From assembly GCA_017536965.1 (NCBI GenBank), contig JAFWCK010000020.1, forward strand, positions 1 to 59,224: a stretch of DNA of 59,224 bases, written 5' to 3'. The translations under genes were made by a program, and so were the position numbers. Source of the DNA: Lachnospiraceae bacterium (lineage in GTDB: Bacteria; Bacillota; Clostridia; Lachnospirales; Lachnospiraceae). The notes beneath the pieces are model-generated. The model was not told the origin of the DNA and ran no database searches. It was given only the letters and a program-made list of their open reading frames with translations. Shown one piece after another: positions 8,665 to 17,854 of this stretch. Position 1 is the first letter of the stretch, and each line of letters begins with the position of its first letter.

Positions 8665-11600
8665 CACTCTTTAAGGAGGTCGCCATATCTATCTTCTTTA
8701 ATTTAAAGTGTACGATAAGATTGACTATGACAGTAAAAGCAATAGCGATCAATATACTCTTTACGAAACTCATGGCAAAGATCTGCCGTCCGAACATCAC
8801 GATGTCTACTTCGACTGTGGTAACCACAAACCGATTCAGGAAATAACCGCCCAGAATACCCAGCGCGATCCCGATGATCGTGATCAGCACATTTTCCCGG
8901 TAGATATACTGACTCAGCTCGATATCATAGAACCCCAGCACTTTCAGCGTCGCAAGTTCCCGTCTTCTCTCGCTGATATTGATATTATTCAGATTATACA
9001 GAACCACAAACGTCAAAGCCCCGGCACAGATGATCAAAACCCAGGTGATGGAGTCGAGGCTTTTCAGCATGTCTGCAAATTTATCCTTCATGGTTGAGAT
9101 GCTGGCTACGCCTCCAACCGCATCATAAGTCAGGTATTCATTTCCCAGTTCATCCGGATCTATTTCCGTTCCCTCTCTGTTTACAACCGTAACGGCATTA
9201 TACTCCGGCATAGATCCATAAAGCTTTTCATATAAAACCGGTGTCATGTAGATGTAATGATAGATATAATTCTCAGCAATCTTACCTATCGTTACCTTTT
9301 TCGGGTCTTTCTGCCCAACGGAGATCGTCAGCTCATCTCCTTCTTTCACATTCAGTACATTGGCCATTTTTTCTGTAATAATGACCTTTGTATCATTCAA
9401 AGAAAACTGCTCTTTTGTTTTCCGGTCTTTCAAAATAATGTTCTGATCCATTTTAGACGGATCTTCCGGGACAAAGATAAAGCAGGACAGGACTTCCTCC
9501 GAATTCTCTGATTCGCAGTCGATCGAGGTCTGATAGATATACAGATGGCTGTCAAACCGCAGATCACTCTGCAGCACATCATCCAACTCTTTCCGGTTTC
9601 GTTCCGTAGCATCCTGATCGATACTGATCACCTCATCATACAGGCAGATATCTCCATATTGTGCATACAAGATCGTATTGATCGCATCTTTCAGCCCAAA
9701 GCCCACCAACAGCAGCGCAGTGGACCCGCAAATACCAAACAGAGTCATAAAAAGCCTTTTTTTGTAGCGGACAAAATTCCGAAGTGCATTTTTCCAGGTG
9801 AACCGGATTTTTCTCCACAAAGAAGGAATTCGTTCCAATAGAAGTTTTCTGGCCTGTTTTGGAGAAACCGGGCGCATGAGGGAAGCAGGAACCTCCATCA
9901 GGGATTTGGTACAGGCAAACAACGTTGCTGCCATAATGCAGACAAGCGCCGCCCCGCCGGCTACCAGACAATGTTCCAGAGAATATGGGTAAACAAGTAC
10001 CTCAATATTCGGATACAGTAGTTTATACACATGAAGGATGACGTATGGAAGAACTTTACTGCCTACCAACGCGCCTCCAACAGATCCCAGTGCCGTTGCC
10101 AGAAATGCATACAGGAGGTACTTTCGCATGATGGATGCTTTTCCGTATCCCAGCGCTTTCAAAGTACCGATCGTGGTCCTCTCTTCATCCACCATACGTG
10201 TCATGGTTGTCAGGCATACCAATGCGGCGACAATAAAGAAGATGACCGGGAAGACCTTTCCAATGTTTCCGATCCGTTCTGCGTCGGATTTGTAAGAGGA
10301 ATATTCTGTCAGATAATTGCGGTTCAGGACATACCATTCCGAGCGCTCGATTTTTGAGATCTGCTGCTCAGCTTCGTCTAATTCTTCTTCTGCTTCTTTC
10401 AGCTTTGCTTCACCATCAGCAATTTCTTTTTCAGCATCTTTAAGTTTTTTCTCTCCGTCCTCTATTTCTTTTTTGGCCGAAGCGACATCTGCTTCCGCCT
10501 GATAAAGCTGGCTCTTTGCATTTTCCAGTTCCGCCTCTTTTGCGGTAATCTGAGCCCAGGCTTCATCCAGCTGCCGCTGCCCATCGGCAATCTTTGCATC
10601 CACTTCTGCTTTCAGCCCATTGATGATCTCGTTCAGACCATCCAGTCCGACATATTCGCCGGTCATTTCATAAATAAACTGTTTGATCTCCTCGATTGCT
10701 TCGGAATCAATTGGAAAATGCTCTTCTACATAGTTTTTTACGTATTCCAATTCCTGCAGATGGAAGCTGATTTCTGCCTCTGCCACAGCCTTCTGGATCA
10801 AAAATTCCTGCTTTGCTTCTTCATACTGCTTTTTTGCATCATCCAAGGCAGCCTGCCCGGTATTGACCTGTGCCCATCCGCTCTCAATCTGTGCAGTTCC
10901 GCTGTTTACCTGTGCCTTTGCATCTTCCAGTTTTTGTTTTCCATCCGCATACTCTTTTTTGGCATCGTCCAGCTTCTTTTTTCCGTCTTCGTATTCCTTT
11001 TTCGCTTCATCCAGCTTTTCATTTGCCTCACTGATCACACTGTCATAACGGATTTTTTCCTGTACCGGAGCAATCTCTTTGATCTGATCCGTTTCCTCTT
11101 TGATCAGATCTGTATAAGCATCAGAATAGCACTGCAGGTCCTTTGCTCCATCGACCAGAATATCGGCTTCCGTATATACATCCAGCAGAAATACTTCCGG
11201 CTTTACGATCATCAGACCTTCCACGCGGCCGGATCCAATCGCTGAATTACCCATAGACATGGAAAGATAAGCTGAAGAAACAAAGCTGCCCGTGACCACA
11301 AACTTGTTTTCTGCAATGACTTCCAGCGGATCGGTATCGTTTCCGGAAAACAGTTCTATTTCGCTGCCGATCCTGTAATCCCGCATACGCATATAATAAT
11401 CATCGATCAGACATTCATTTTCTTTCTGCGGCATTTTGCCGGACTTCAGAACAATATCGTTGATTCCGTCCGTCTGCGCCATCACATGGACGACGTACTG
11501 CTGATCATCTAATTTGCAGAGGAAATCGTACCCATAGGTACCAATGACCTTTTCTACGCCTTTTACTTTGGATAATGCCCGGACATCGTCTTCTGTGATA

Positions 11601-11797
11601 CCCAGGGCAGACATGACACGGATATCGGCCAGATTTGTCTGGTCATAAAAGGTATCTGCGCTGACCTGCATATCCGGATGGCATGACCGGATACCGGCGT
11701 AAAAAGCGACTCCGATGAACACAATAAGAAAAAGGGACACAAACCGTCCCACAGAATTTTTGATTTCACGAAATACATCCTTGTGGAGTATCTTCAA
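8657..11797 (-). CDS. FtsX-like ABC transporter permease with long extracytoplasmic coiled coil
   Basis: This 1046-residue protein has the double FtsX/MacB-type permease layout: a first membrane helix (SVGRFVSLFLIVFIGVAFYAG, about 14-34), a large extracytoplasmic region, three helices near residues 510-640, a further helix near 690, a second extracytoplasmic region, and three C-terminal helices. Between about residues 250 and 490 lie repeated charged heptads (KKLDDAKKEY-type units), predicting a long coiled coil outside the membrane. With the ATPase gene just upstream it should form an exporter or mechanotransmission pump; the substrate is not evident. The start is TTG at 11797, preceded by AGGAAAAAGG; the N-terminus MKILHKDVFREIK fits the family. 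There is no adjacent two-component system. Confidence 0.88.
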   Translation of the reverse strand: MKILHKDVFREIKNSVGRFVSLFLIVFIGVAFYAGIRSCHPDMQVSADTFYDQTNLADIRVMSALGITEDDVRALSKVKGVEKVIGTYGYDFLCKLDDQQYVVHVMAQTDGINDIVLKSGKMPQKENECLIDDYYMRMRDYRIGSEIELFSGNDTDPLEVIAENKFVVTGSFVSSAYLSMSMGNSAIGSGRVEGLMIVKPEVFLLDVYTEADILVDGAKDLQCYSDAYTDLIKEETDQIKEIAPVQEKIRYDSVISEANEKLDEAKKEYEDGKKKLDDAKKEYADGKQKLEDAKAQVNSGTAQIESGWAQVNTGQAALDDAKKQYEEAKQEFLIQKAVAEAEISFHLQELEYVKNYVEEHFPIDSEAIEEIKQFIYEMTGEYVGLDGLNEIINGLKAEVDAKIADGQRQLDEAWAQITAKEAELENAKSQLYQAEADVASAKKEIEDGEKKLKDAEKEIADGEAKLKEAEEELDEAEQQISKIERSEWYVLNRNYLTEYSSYKSDAERIGNIGKVFPVIFFIVAALVCLTTMTRMVDEERTTIGTLKALGYGKASIMRKYLLYAFLATALGSVGGALVGSKVLPYVILHVYKLLYPNIEVLVYPYSLEHCLVAGGAALVCIMAATLFACTKSLMEVPASLMRPVSPKQARKLLLERIPSLWRKIRFTWKNALRNFVRYKKRLFMTLFGICGSTALLLVGFGLKDAINTILYAQYGDICLYDEVISIDQDATERNRKELDDVLQSDLRFDSHLYIYQTSIDCESENSEEVLSCFIFVPEDPSKMDQNIILKDRKTKEQFSLNDTKVIITEKMANVLNVKEGDELTISVGQKDPKKVTIGKIAENYIYHYIYMTPVLYEKLYGSMPEYNAVTVVNREGTEIDPDELGNEYLTYDAVGGVASISTMKDKFADMLKSLDSITWVLIICAGALTFVVLYNLNNINISERRRELATLKVLGFYDIELSQYIYRENVLITIIGIALGILGGYFLNRFVVTTVEVDIVMFGRQIFAMSFVKSILIAIAFTVIVNLIVHFKLKKIDMATSLKSVE

Positions 11798-11807
11798 TGC
11801 CTTTTTC

Positions 11808-12512
11808 CTACCATTCTATTTCGTCAATGGAAACTGGAGATTCATTCATTTCTACCTTTTCCACTTTTCCGTTTTTAATATTGATGATGCGGTCAGCCAT
11901 CGGCGCGATCGCCTGGTTATGGGTGATCACGATAACTGTCATTTCTTTTTCCTTACACATATCAGAAAGCAGTTTCAGGATCGTCTTGCCTGTATTGTAA
12001 TCTAATGCACCGGTCGGCTCATCGCAAAGCATCAGCTTTGGATTTTTTGCCAACGCACGGGCAATTGAGACTCTCTGCTGTTCTCCTCCGGAAAGCTGTG
12101 CCGGGAAGTTATCCAACCGGTCCGAAAGACCCACTTCCTCCATGATATCTTTCGCATTCAGTGGGTTCTTACTGATCTGGTTTGCCAGTTCCACATTTTC
12201 CAACGCTGTAAAGTTTGGCACCAGATTATAAAACTGAAAAACAAAGCCGACATCAAACCGGCGGTATTTTGTCAGCTGTTTTGCATTATATTTGGAAATA
12301 TCAGCTCCATCCACCCAGATTTCTCCGGACGTAATGGTATCCATTCCTCCCAGCATATTCAGGACCGTCGTTTTCCCGGCACCGGATGGTCCCACAATTA
12401 CGACAAATTCTCCTTTTTCGATCTCAAAACTCATTCCGTCAACTGCACGCAGTGTGACGGCGCCGGAAGAGGCATATTCCTTTACAACATTTTTCAGTTC
12501 TATATAGCTCAT
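11808..12512 (-). CDS. ABC transporter ATP-binding protein (LolD/MacB type)
   Basis: This 234-residue ATPase powers the neighbouring FtsX-like permease. It contains Walker [10 protein letters not shown] (about 42-50), the Q-loop [10 protein letters not shown], the signature LSGGEQQRV, Walker [13 protein letters not shown] and the switch histidine in VIVITHN. The EPTGALD form and single-domain size fit the LolD/MacB/FtsE class that pairs with FtsX-fold permeases. Ten bases separate its stop from the permease start, so the two are co-translated. It has its own promoter nested in the pnp terminator (12557-12585), giving a leader of about 38 bases with only a weak ribosome binding site. Confidence 0.93.
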   Translation of the reverse strand: MSYIELKNVVKEYASSGAVTLRAVDGMSFEIEKGEFVVIVGPSGAGKTTVLNMLGGMDTITSGEIWVDGADISKYNAKQLTKYRRFDVGFVFQFYNLVPNFTALENVELANQISKNPLNAKDIMEEVGLSDRLDNFPAQLSGGEQQRVSIARALAKNPKLMLCDEPTGALDYNTGKTILKLLSDMCKEKEMTVIVITHNQAIAPMADRIINIKNGKVEKVEMNESPVSIDEIEW

Positions 12513-12552
12513 AATTCTCTGATGAACGCCTTTTTTTCAGACTTTTTTACCT

Positions 12553-12592
12553 GAAAATTATAAACGTCGGCATTGCGAAATGCAATGCCGAC
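12553..12592 (-). terminator. Intrinsic terminator after pnp
   Basis: A perfect 11-base-pair stem (12582-12592 with 12566-12576) and a 5-base loop follow the pnp stop. On the minus strand the stem is followed by the U-rich run GTTTATAATTTTC. It separates pnp from the ABC pair. Confidence 0.75.
12557..12585 (-). promoter_or_regulatory. Sigma-A-type promoter for the ABC pair, nested in the pnp terminator
   Basis: On the minus strand TTGCAT (12580-12585), exactly 17 bases, and the consensus TATAAT (12557-12562). The -35 box spans the top of the terminator hairpin and the -10 box lies in its U-rich tail. Predicted +1 is near 12550. Confidence 0.65.
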
Positions 12593-12620
12593 ATCCATAC
12601 AGCAATATAGCTGATTCTGA

Positions 12621-14777
12621 TTATTCAACTTCCTCCGTTGTTTCTTTTTGAGCTTCTTTCTTCTGCTCTTTCTGCATGTCTCTGTTTGCATCTTTGATGC
12701 TGAAGGAAACTCTGCCCATCTTGTCTTTGCCCATACATTTAGCTTTGACCACATCGCCTAATGTAAGAACATCCTCTACATGATTGATCCTTGTCGGAGC
12801 GATCTTGGAGATATGGACCATGCCTTCTTTCCCCGGTGCAAACTCGAGGAATGCGCCAAAGTCTTTGATAGAAACAACGGTACCTTCGTAGATCCGGCCC
12901 TCTTCAAACTCAGAAACGATCGTATCGATCATATCGCGTGCTTCTTCCAGTTTATCTTTTTCAACACCGCAGATAGAAACCAGGCCGTCATCGTTGATAT
13001 CGATCTTCACGCCGGTTCTTGCAATGATCTCGTTGATGACCTTGCCCTGCTTACCAACCACATCACCGATCTTATCCGGATCGATCTGCATGCTGATGAT
13101 CTTCGGAGCATATTTGCCCACTTCTTTTCTTGGCTCCGCAATGACTGGAAGCATGACTTCGTGCAGGATATAGGTTCTTGCCTGTTTTGCTCTGGCAATT
13201 GCCTCTTCTACGATAGCTCTTGTCAGACCATGGATCTTAATATCCATCTGGATCGCCGTAATTCCAACATCCGTACCTGCGACCTTAAAGTCCATGTCAC
13301 CGAAGAAATCTTCCAGACCCTGGATATCTGTCAGTACCAGATAATCATCATCAGAGTCCCCGGTTACCAGACCACAGGAAATACCTGCTACCGGACGTTT
13401 GATCGGAACACCTGCTGCCATAAGACTGAGGGTAGATGCACATACAGATGCCTGGCTGGTAGAACCGTTTGATTCAAATGTTTCTGAAACCAGCCGCAGT
13501 GCATATGGGAATTCCTGCTCGCTCGGAAGGACCGGCAGAAGTGCTCTTTCAGCCAATGCGCCATGACCGATCTCACGACGTCCCGGGCTGCGGTTTGGTT
13601 TTGCTTCTCCAACGGAATATCCTGGGAAATTGTACTGATGCATATATCTCTTGGAAGTAACATGTACATCCAGACCATCAATTTTCTGTGCTTCACTTAA
13701 CGGCCCCAAAGTGGTAGCTGTCATGATCTGTGTCTGTCCACGGGTGAACATACCCGATCCATGTGCTCTTGGAAGCAGATCAATTTCTGCAGAAAGCGGA
13801 CGGATCTGGTCGATTGCACGGCCATCCGGACGTTTGTGGTCTTTCAGGATCATTTTACGGACAGTTTTTTTCTGGTAAGCATAAATAGCTTCCCCAACAT
13901 AGTCCAGCCAGTCTTCATGCTCTTCGGCAAATGCTTCTTCTACCTTTTCGGTGACCTTTGCGATATTAGCGTCACGAACCTGCTTTTCATCAGCAAAAAC
14001 AGCTTCTTCCATTTCTTCTGCAGGAACTAACTTTTCGATTGCTTCTGCGACTTCTTCCGGGATCACATGACGCTCATACTCATGTTTTTCTTTGCCGACT
14101 TCTGCGATGATCTTAGCGAAGAATGCGTTGACCTCTTTATTCAGTTCATGTGCGGCAAAAATGGCCTCTACCATTTTATCTTCCGGAACTTCTTTTGCAC
14201 CAGCTTCGATCATGATGACTTTTTCCGGTGTAGATGCAACCGTCAGAGAAAGATCGGTTGCCAGTTTTTCTTCTTCATTCGGATTGAAAACCAGTTTTCC
14301 GTCTACAAGGCCGACCTGCGTCATGGCGACCGGACCATCAAACGGAATATCTGAAATGCAGGTTGCCAGTGCGCTTCCTAACATAGCTGTAAGCTCTGCG
14401 GAGCAGTCCGGGTCCACACTCATGACCAGGTTGTTTAATACAACATCGTTTCTGTAATCCTTCGGGAACAGCGGACGCATTGGACGGTCAATGACACGGC
14501 TGGTTAAGATAGCATTGTCGGATGGACGTCCTTCTCTTCTTGTAAAGCCTCCCGGGATCTTGCCGACAGAATACATTTTTTCTTCAAAATCCACACTCAG
14601 CGGGAAGAAATCGATGCCATCACGTGGTTTTTCCGATGCAGTTGCAGTAGACAGAACTACGGTATCTCCATAGTGCATCAGGACAGCGCCGTTAGCCTGT
14701 GCTGCTACACGGCCGATCTCTGCCTTCAATGTTCTGCCTGCCAGTTCCATTTCAAACGTTTTAAATTCTTTGCTCAT
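12621..14777 (-). CDS. pnp: Polynucleotide phosphorylase
   Basis: PNPase degrades RNA 3' to 5' by phosphorolysis and can act as a polymerase. The 718-residue chain has the standard order: first RNase PH domain (GDTVVLSTATASEKPRDG), an all-helical linker, the second catalytic RNase PH domain (RAHGSGMFTRGQTQ, GTDVGITAIQMDIKI), a KH domain (VGKQGKVINEIIARTG, about 560-620) and a C-terminal S1 domain (GTVVSIKDFGAFLEF). The tail is glutamine- and glutamate-rich. A clear ribosome binding site (AGAAGGAG) precedes the ATG. The rpsO-pnp order with a hairpin between the genes is the arrangement known from many bacteria. Confidence 0.97.
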   Translation of the reverse strand: MSKEFKTFEMELAGRTLKAEIGRVAAQANGAVLMHYGDTVVLSTATASEKPRDGIDFFPLSVDFEEKMYSVGKIPGGFTRREGRPSDNAILTSRVIDRPMRPLFPKDYRNDVVLNNLVMSVDPDCSAELTAMLGSALATCISDIPFDGPVAMTQVGLVDGKLVFNPNEEEKLATDLSLTVASTPEKVIMIEAGAKEVPEDKMVEAIFAAHELNKEVNAFFAKIIAEVGKEKHEYERHVIPEEVAEAIEKLVPAEEMEEAVFADEKQVRDANIAKVTEKVEEAFAEEHEDWLDYVGEAIYAYQKKTVRKMILKDHKRPDGRAIDQIRPLSAEIDLLPRAHGSGMFTRGQTQIMTATTLGPLSEAQKIDGLDVHVTSKRYMHQYNFPGYSVGEAKPNRSPGRREIGHGALAERALLPVLPSEQEFPYALRLVSETFESNGSTSQASVCASTLSLMAAGVPIKRPVAGISCGLVTGDSDDDYLVLTDIQGLEDFFGDMDFKVAGTDVGITAIQMDIKIHGLTRAIVEEAIARAKQARTYILHEVMLPVIAEPRKEVGKYAPKIISMQIDPDKIGDVVGKQGKVINEIIARTGVKIDINDDGLVSICGVEKDKLEEARDMIDTIVSEFEEGRIYEGTVVSIKDFGAFLEFAPGKEGMVHISKIAPTRINHVEDVLTLGDVVKAKCMGKDKMGRVSFSIKDANRDMQKEQKKEAQKETTEEVE

Positions 14778-14855
14778 TTGTTCTCCTTCTTCTGGGCGGT
14801 ATGCCCCGTTTTTGTTCTACTATTCCTTCTACGTCCAGGCCATATGCCTACATAA

Positions 14856-14890
14856 CAATAGACTTTAAGGAAATTCCCTAAAGTCTATTG
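14856..14890 (-). terminator. Long hairpin between rpsO and pnp
   Basis: A 12-base-pair perfect stem (CAATAGACTTTA with its complement) is extended inward by three pairs with one G-U, leaving a 5-base loop. No clear U-run follows, so it is more likely a partial terminator or an RNA processing/stability element than a strong stop. It lies about 80 bases ahead of the pnp start. Confidence 0.55.
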
Positions 14891-14905
14891 GAACATGCTT
14901 GTGAA

Positions 14906-15172
14906 TTATTTTCTGATACCAAGTTTTTCGATCAGTTCACGGTAAGCGTTGATGTCTTTTTTCATCAGGTAATCCAGAAGACCTCTTCTCTTACCTACCA
15001 TCTTCAGAAGGCCTCTTCTGGAGTGGTGATCCTTCTGATGTGTTTTCAGATGCTCAGTCAGCTCTTTGATCCGGTATGAAAGGATCGCAACCTGAACCTC
15101 TGTAGATCCCGTATCTTCCGGTGTCTTGCCGAAATCCTTGATGATCTGTGCTTTTACTTCTTTTGTGATCAT
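14906..15172 (-). CDS. rpsO: 30S ribosomal protein S15
   Basis: S15 is a primary-binding small-subunit protein that contacts 16S rRNA helices 20-22. The 88-residue sequence is canonical in length and motif: [39 protein letters not shown] and [10 protein letters not shown] strong ribosome binding site (AAGGAGG) precedes the ATG. Upstream lie a leader of some 80 bases and a TTGACA-type promoter. The open frame 15054-15251 on the same strand is only a shadow of it. Confidence 0.98.
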   Translation of the reverse strand: MITKEVKAQIIKDFGKTPEDTGSTEVQVAILSYRIKELTEHLKTHQKDHHSRRGLLKMVGKRRGLLDYLMKKDINAYRELIEKLGIRK

Positions 15173-15262
15173 AATTAAAATCCTCCTTCATATTAAAACC
15201 GCCGTTTTCCGAGAAAAGGTTGGAGTATCCTTTTTCTAAGAAAAGGCTCACAGCCTGTATAG

Positions 15263-15289
15263 ATTATCAGTAATTATACTGGTTGTCAA
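15263..15289 (-). promoter_or_regulatory. Promoter of rpsO
   Basis: A perfect TTGACA (15284-15289) is followed after 15 bases by GATAAT (15263-15268). A weaker TAATCT lies at 17 bases spacing. The leader downstream contains the small hairpin AGGCT-GTG-AGCCT. Confidence 0.55.
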
Positions 15290-15319
15290 TCAAAATATCT
15301 GAAAAACCCTTTGTTTATG

Positions 15320-16684
15320 CTATTTCCATGTATTCCGGTCGACCAGCAGAGGACGGGTTTTGGAATACATGATCTTCTGCCCGGAATACAGGCTGTAATA
15401 GCCGGACAGACGGAAACTGACGGCCGCAACGATCAGAAACAGCGGCAGACCGGAAAGGCCGAATAATTCAAAACAAAGAGCAATGCTGGCCAGCGGGCAG
15501 TTGGTCACACCACAGAAAACACCGCAGATGCCAAGTGCAGCTCCGGCTGCTGCCGGAAGTCCCAAAAAAGGGGCCGCAACCGCGCCAAACGTAGCGCCGA
15601 CAAAGATCGTCGGGATAATCTCACCGCCCTTATAACAGGCTCCCAAAGTAATAGCCGTCAGGATCATTTTGATCAGGAAAGAATACCAGAGTGCCTGCCC
15701 GTTTAATGCCTGTTCGATCAAAGGACCCCCTGCCCCGTTGTAATCTCTGGTACCCAAAAGAAGGCTGATGCCGATCACCAGCGCGCCGCCCACAACAGTC
15801 CGCAGATACTGATTCTTCAGGAATTTCTTCAAATAATGCTCTGTTTTGTGCAGGATGATACAAAACACAACACTCAGTGCAGCGCAGAGAATACCCAGTG
15901 CGAGCGCAGAAAGACCGCTTAAAACTGACAAAGACGGGAAAGAGACCTTTGGATAGGACTCTGGGACATAACCGATCAAAGAGCCCATCAGTCCAGCTAC
16001 CAGAGATGAAACGGCACACGGAACGATAGCAGAATAATGCAAAATGCCAATACTGACGACCTCCATCGCAAAAATGGTTGCTGTCAGTGGTGTTCCGAAC
16101 ATCGCAGAAAAGGCAGCGCTCATGCCGCACATCGTCATGATCATCACTTCCGTCTTGCCAAGCTTCAATGCTCTTGCAAAATTGGCGCCGATGCTGCCTC
16201 CAATCTGCAGGGCTGCACCTTCTCTGCCGGCACTGCCGCCCAGCAGATGTGTGATGGATGTGCCGACCGTGATCAGCGGCGTCATTCTGATAGGAAGCGT
16301 TTCATCCTCTGAAGAGATGGACTCCAGAACCCGGTTCGTTCCTTTTGGATCGTCTGCCTTCAAAAGATGGTAAAAGCCAACAATGGCAAGACCGCCAAGT
16401 GGCAGCAGGTAAAGAAGCCATGGATTCTGTGTCCGTATTCCAGTCAGGAAATTGATCAGCATGGCAAATGCACAGGCGTAAACACCAACGCCGATACCCA
16501 GAAGAACTGCCATGATCAGGCTCCGCAAAAAAACAAGCAGATCAAGACCTACTTTCTGCATATGTTCCTTTGCAAACAGGTGATCTTCCCCCTGTTCCTT
16601 AGGGCTGCTTTCCTCCCGGATTTGTGCCACCTCTTTTTCTTCTATTTTTTCCTGCTCTGTCTGATTCATGATGATCCTTTTCAT
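15320..16684 (-). CDS. CLC-family anion transporter, CLC^F-like (predicted fluoride/proton antiporter)
   Basis: This roughly 450-residue protein has about ten hydrophobic segments. It carries the gating-glutamate motif GSAGREGAALQIGGSIG (E155), a GREG variant typical of the fluoride-specific CLC^F subfamily rather than the GKEGP of chloride CLCs. The usual GSGIPE selectivity motif is replaced by KGTNRVLESI, also in line with CLC^F. Assignment to fluoride is inference from these two motifs. No fluoride riboswitch was recognised upstream. The start could be the ATG at 16684, or the ATG at 16669, which is better spaced from an AAAAGG. It follows the redox cluster after a hairpin and may be co-transcribed with it. 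Confidence 0.8.
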   Translation of the reverse strand: MKRIIMNQTEQEKIEEKEVAQIREESSPKEQGEDHLFAKEHMQKVGLDLLVFLRSLIMAVLLGIGVGVYACAFAMLINFLTGIRTQNPWLLYLLPLGGLAIVGFYHLLKADDPKGTNRVLESISSEDETLPIRMTPLITVGTSITHLLGGSAGREGAALQIGGSIGANFARALKLGKTEVMIMTMCGMSAAFSAMFGTPLTATIFAMEVVSIGILHYSAIVPCAVSSLVAGLMGSLIGYVPESYPKVSFPSLSVLSGLSALALGILCAALSVVFCIILHKTEHYLKKFLKNQYLRTVVGGALVIGISLLLGTRDYNGAGGPLIEQALNGQALWYSFLIKMILTAITLGACYKGGEIIPTIFVGATFGAVAAPFLGLPAAAGAALGICGVFCGVTNCPLASIALCFELFGLSGLPLFLIVAAVSFRLSGYYSLYSGQKIMYSKTRPLLVDRNTWK

Positions 16685-16699
16685 TATCCTTATATTCGT

Positions 16700-16725
16700 A
16701 AGAGGCCGGAAAGAACCGGCCTCTT
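16700..16725 (-). terminator. Hairpin after the redox cluster
   Basis: A 10-base-pair perfect stem (AAGAGGCCGG with its complement) and 6-base loop follow the NuoF-like gene. There is no U-tract on either strand, so termination may be leaky and the CLC gene may be partly read from upstream. Confidence 0.5.
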
Positions 16726-16762
16726 GAGAATACCATATTTGTCTGCGTCTGTCACAAGCTGC

Positions 16763-17854
16763 TTAGAATTTTCCGACTCTCGTCAGTTTCTTTGGCAGTT
16801 TTGGCATCTTGCCTTCCACAATAACAATTGCTTCTTCGTCACATGCCTCCACACATTTTCCGCAGCTTTCACACATATCCTGATCGATCATGTGAATGAA
16901 GCCTTTCTTTCCTTCGATGGCCATTTCATCACATTCGTCAATACAATCTGTACAGCCGGTACATTTATCCGGAAGGATCACATATGTTGCGCCCTTCTGG
17001 AAGCAGACGTTTGCCGGACAGGTCTTTCTCTTAATATGAGCGTCAAACTCATCAGCAAACAGCGTTATGGCATCGATCACTGCCTGTGGCCAGTTCTGGC
17101 CATATGGACAATAAGAGCCTTCTTTAATTAATTCACCGACTTCTTTCAGAAGATCAATGTCCGCAGGTTTTGCTTTTCCTGCAACCATTTCTTCGCAGAT
17201 CGTCTTAAACTGCAGGGTTCCTTCTCTGCAGACCACACATTTTCCGCAGGAATAGTTCCATGTATTACCCAGATGTTTGATCAGCGTATCTACGATACAT
17301 GCGCTCTTCGGGATCACATCTACACTGTCATAAAGGAAATCTGTACTGACTTCATACTCTCCCAGCTGTTCCGGAAGAATAAGTCTGCCTTTCAGGCCGC
17401 CTACCAGAACTGCCTTTGCGTCGGCTGCATCCACAACCTCGTTCAGTTTGGTTCCCATGGCGATCTCTTTGACTTCTCCATTGACGGTGATATGCTTGAT
17501 ATCCGTCCCTTTTGCCAGCCAGTATGCGCTTTCCACGGTAATGACATTCACTTCATTTTCGTCGTACTCAGCAATGTAATCATCCTGAATCATCGGTCTA
17601 GGGAGATTACCTTTCAGCTGCTGTGCGCAGGAATATGGATTATCCCCTGTCGGAGTACAGATGCCATAGCGGACATTGTCCAGGCCTTCTGCCTTTGCAC
17701 CTTCCGGAAGAAGGAACAGGATCTTCGCACCGCTCATCTGTGCGAATTTTTCAGCCCCGCTCTTAACATCTTCCAGATGTCTCTCCAGAAAATGAGCAGC
17801 GTTTTTTTGATAGCAGTCATCTTTCAATGCACTGACAACTAACAGTTTTTCCAT
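16763..17854 (-). CDS. NuoF-like iron-sulfur subunit lacking the NADH/FMN domain
   Basis: This 363-residue protein resembles the C-terminal part of NuoF/HydB. After an N-terminal region of about 100 residues that I do not recognise, it has an SLBB-like segment (about 100-180). Next is the NuoF-type [4Fe-4S] motif SCGKCVVCREG (C203, C206, C209, with C249 as probable fourth ligand). Last is a two-cluster ferredoxin domain (C298, C301, C304, C308 and C328, C331, C334, C338). The glycine-rich NADH/FMN motif of true NuoF (GRGGAGF) is absent, so it can pass electrons but probably cannot oxidise NADH. Both ferredoxin motifs have Cys-Asp in place of the usual Cys-Pro. Its start overlaps the stop of the upstream flavoprotein gene, so the two almost surely form a complex. 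Confidence 0.82.
   Translation of the reverse strand: MEKLLVVSALKDDCYQKNAAHFLERHLEDVKSGAEKFAQMSGAKILFLLPEGAKAEGLDNVRYGICTPTGDNPYSCAQQLKGNLPRPMIQDDYIAEYDENEVNVITVESAYWLAKGTDIKHITVNGEVKEIAMGTKLNEVVDAADAKAVLVGGLKGRLILPEQLGEYEVSTDFLYDSVDVIPKSACIVDTLIKHLGNTWNYSCGKCVVCREGTLQFKTICEEMVAGKAKPADIDLLKEVGELIKEGSYCPYGQNWPQAVIDAITLFADEFDAHIKRKTCPANVCFQKGATYVILPDKCTGCTDCIDECDEMAIEGKKGFIHMIDQDMCESCGKCVEACDEEAIVIVEGKMPKLPKKLTRVGKF

Noticed and set aside
16685-16762. Fluoride riboswitch upstream of the CLC gene
   Set aside because: The conserved GATGG core and pseudoknot partner were not found; the only structure is a simple 10-bp hairpin.
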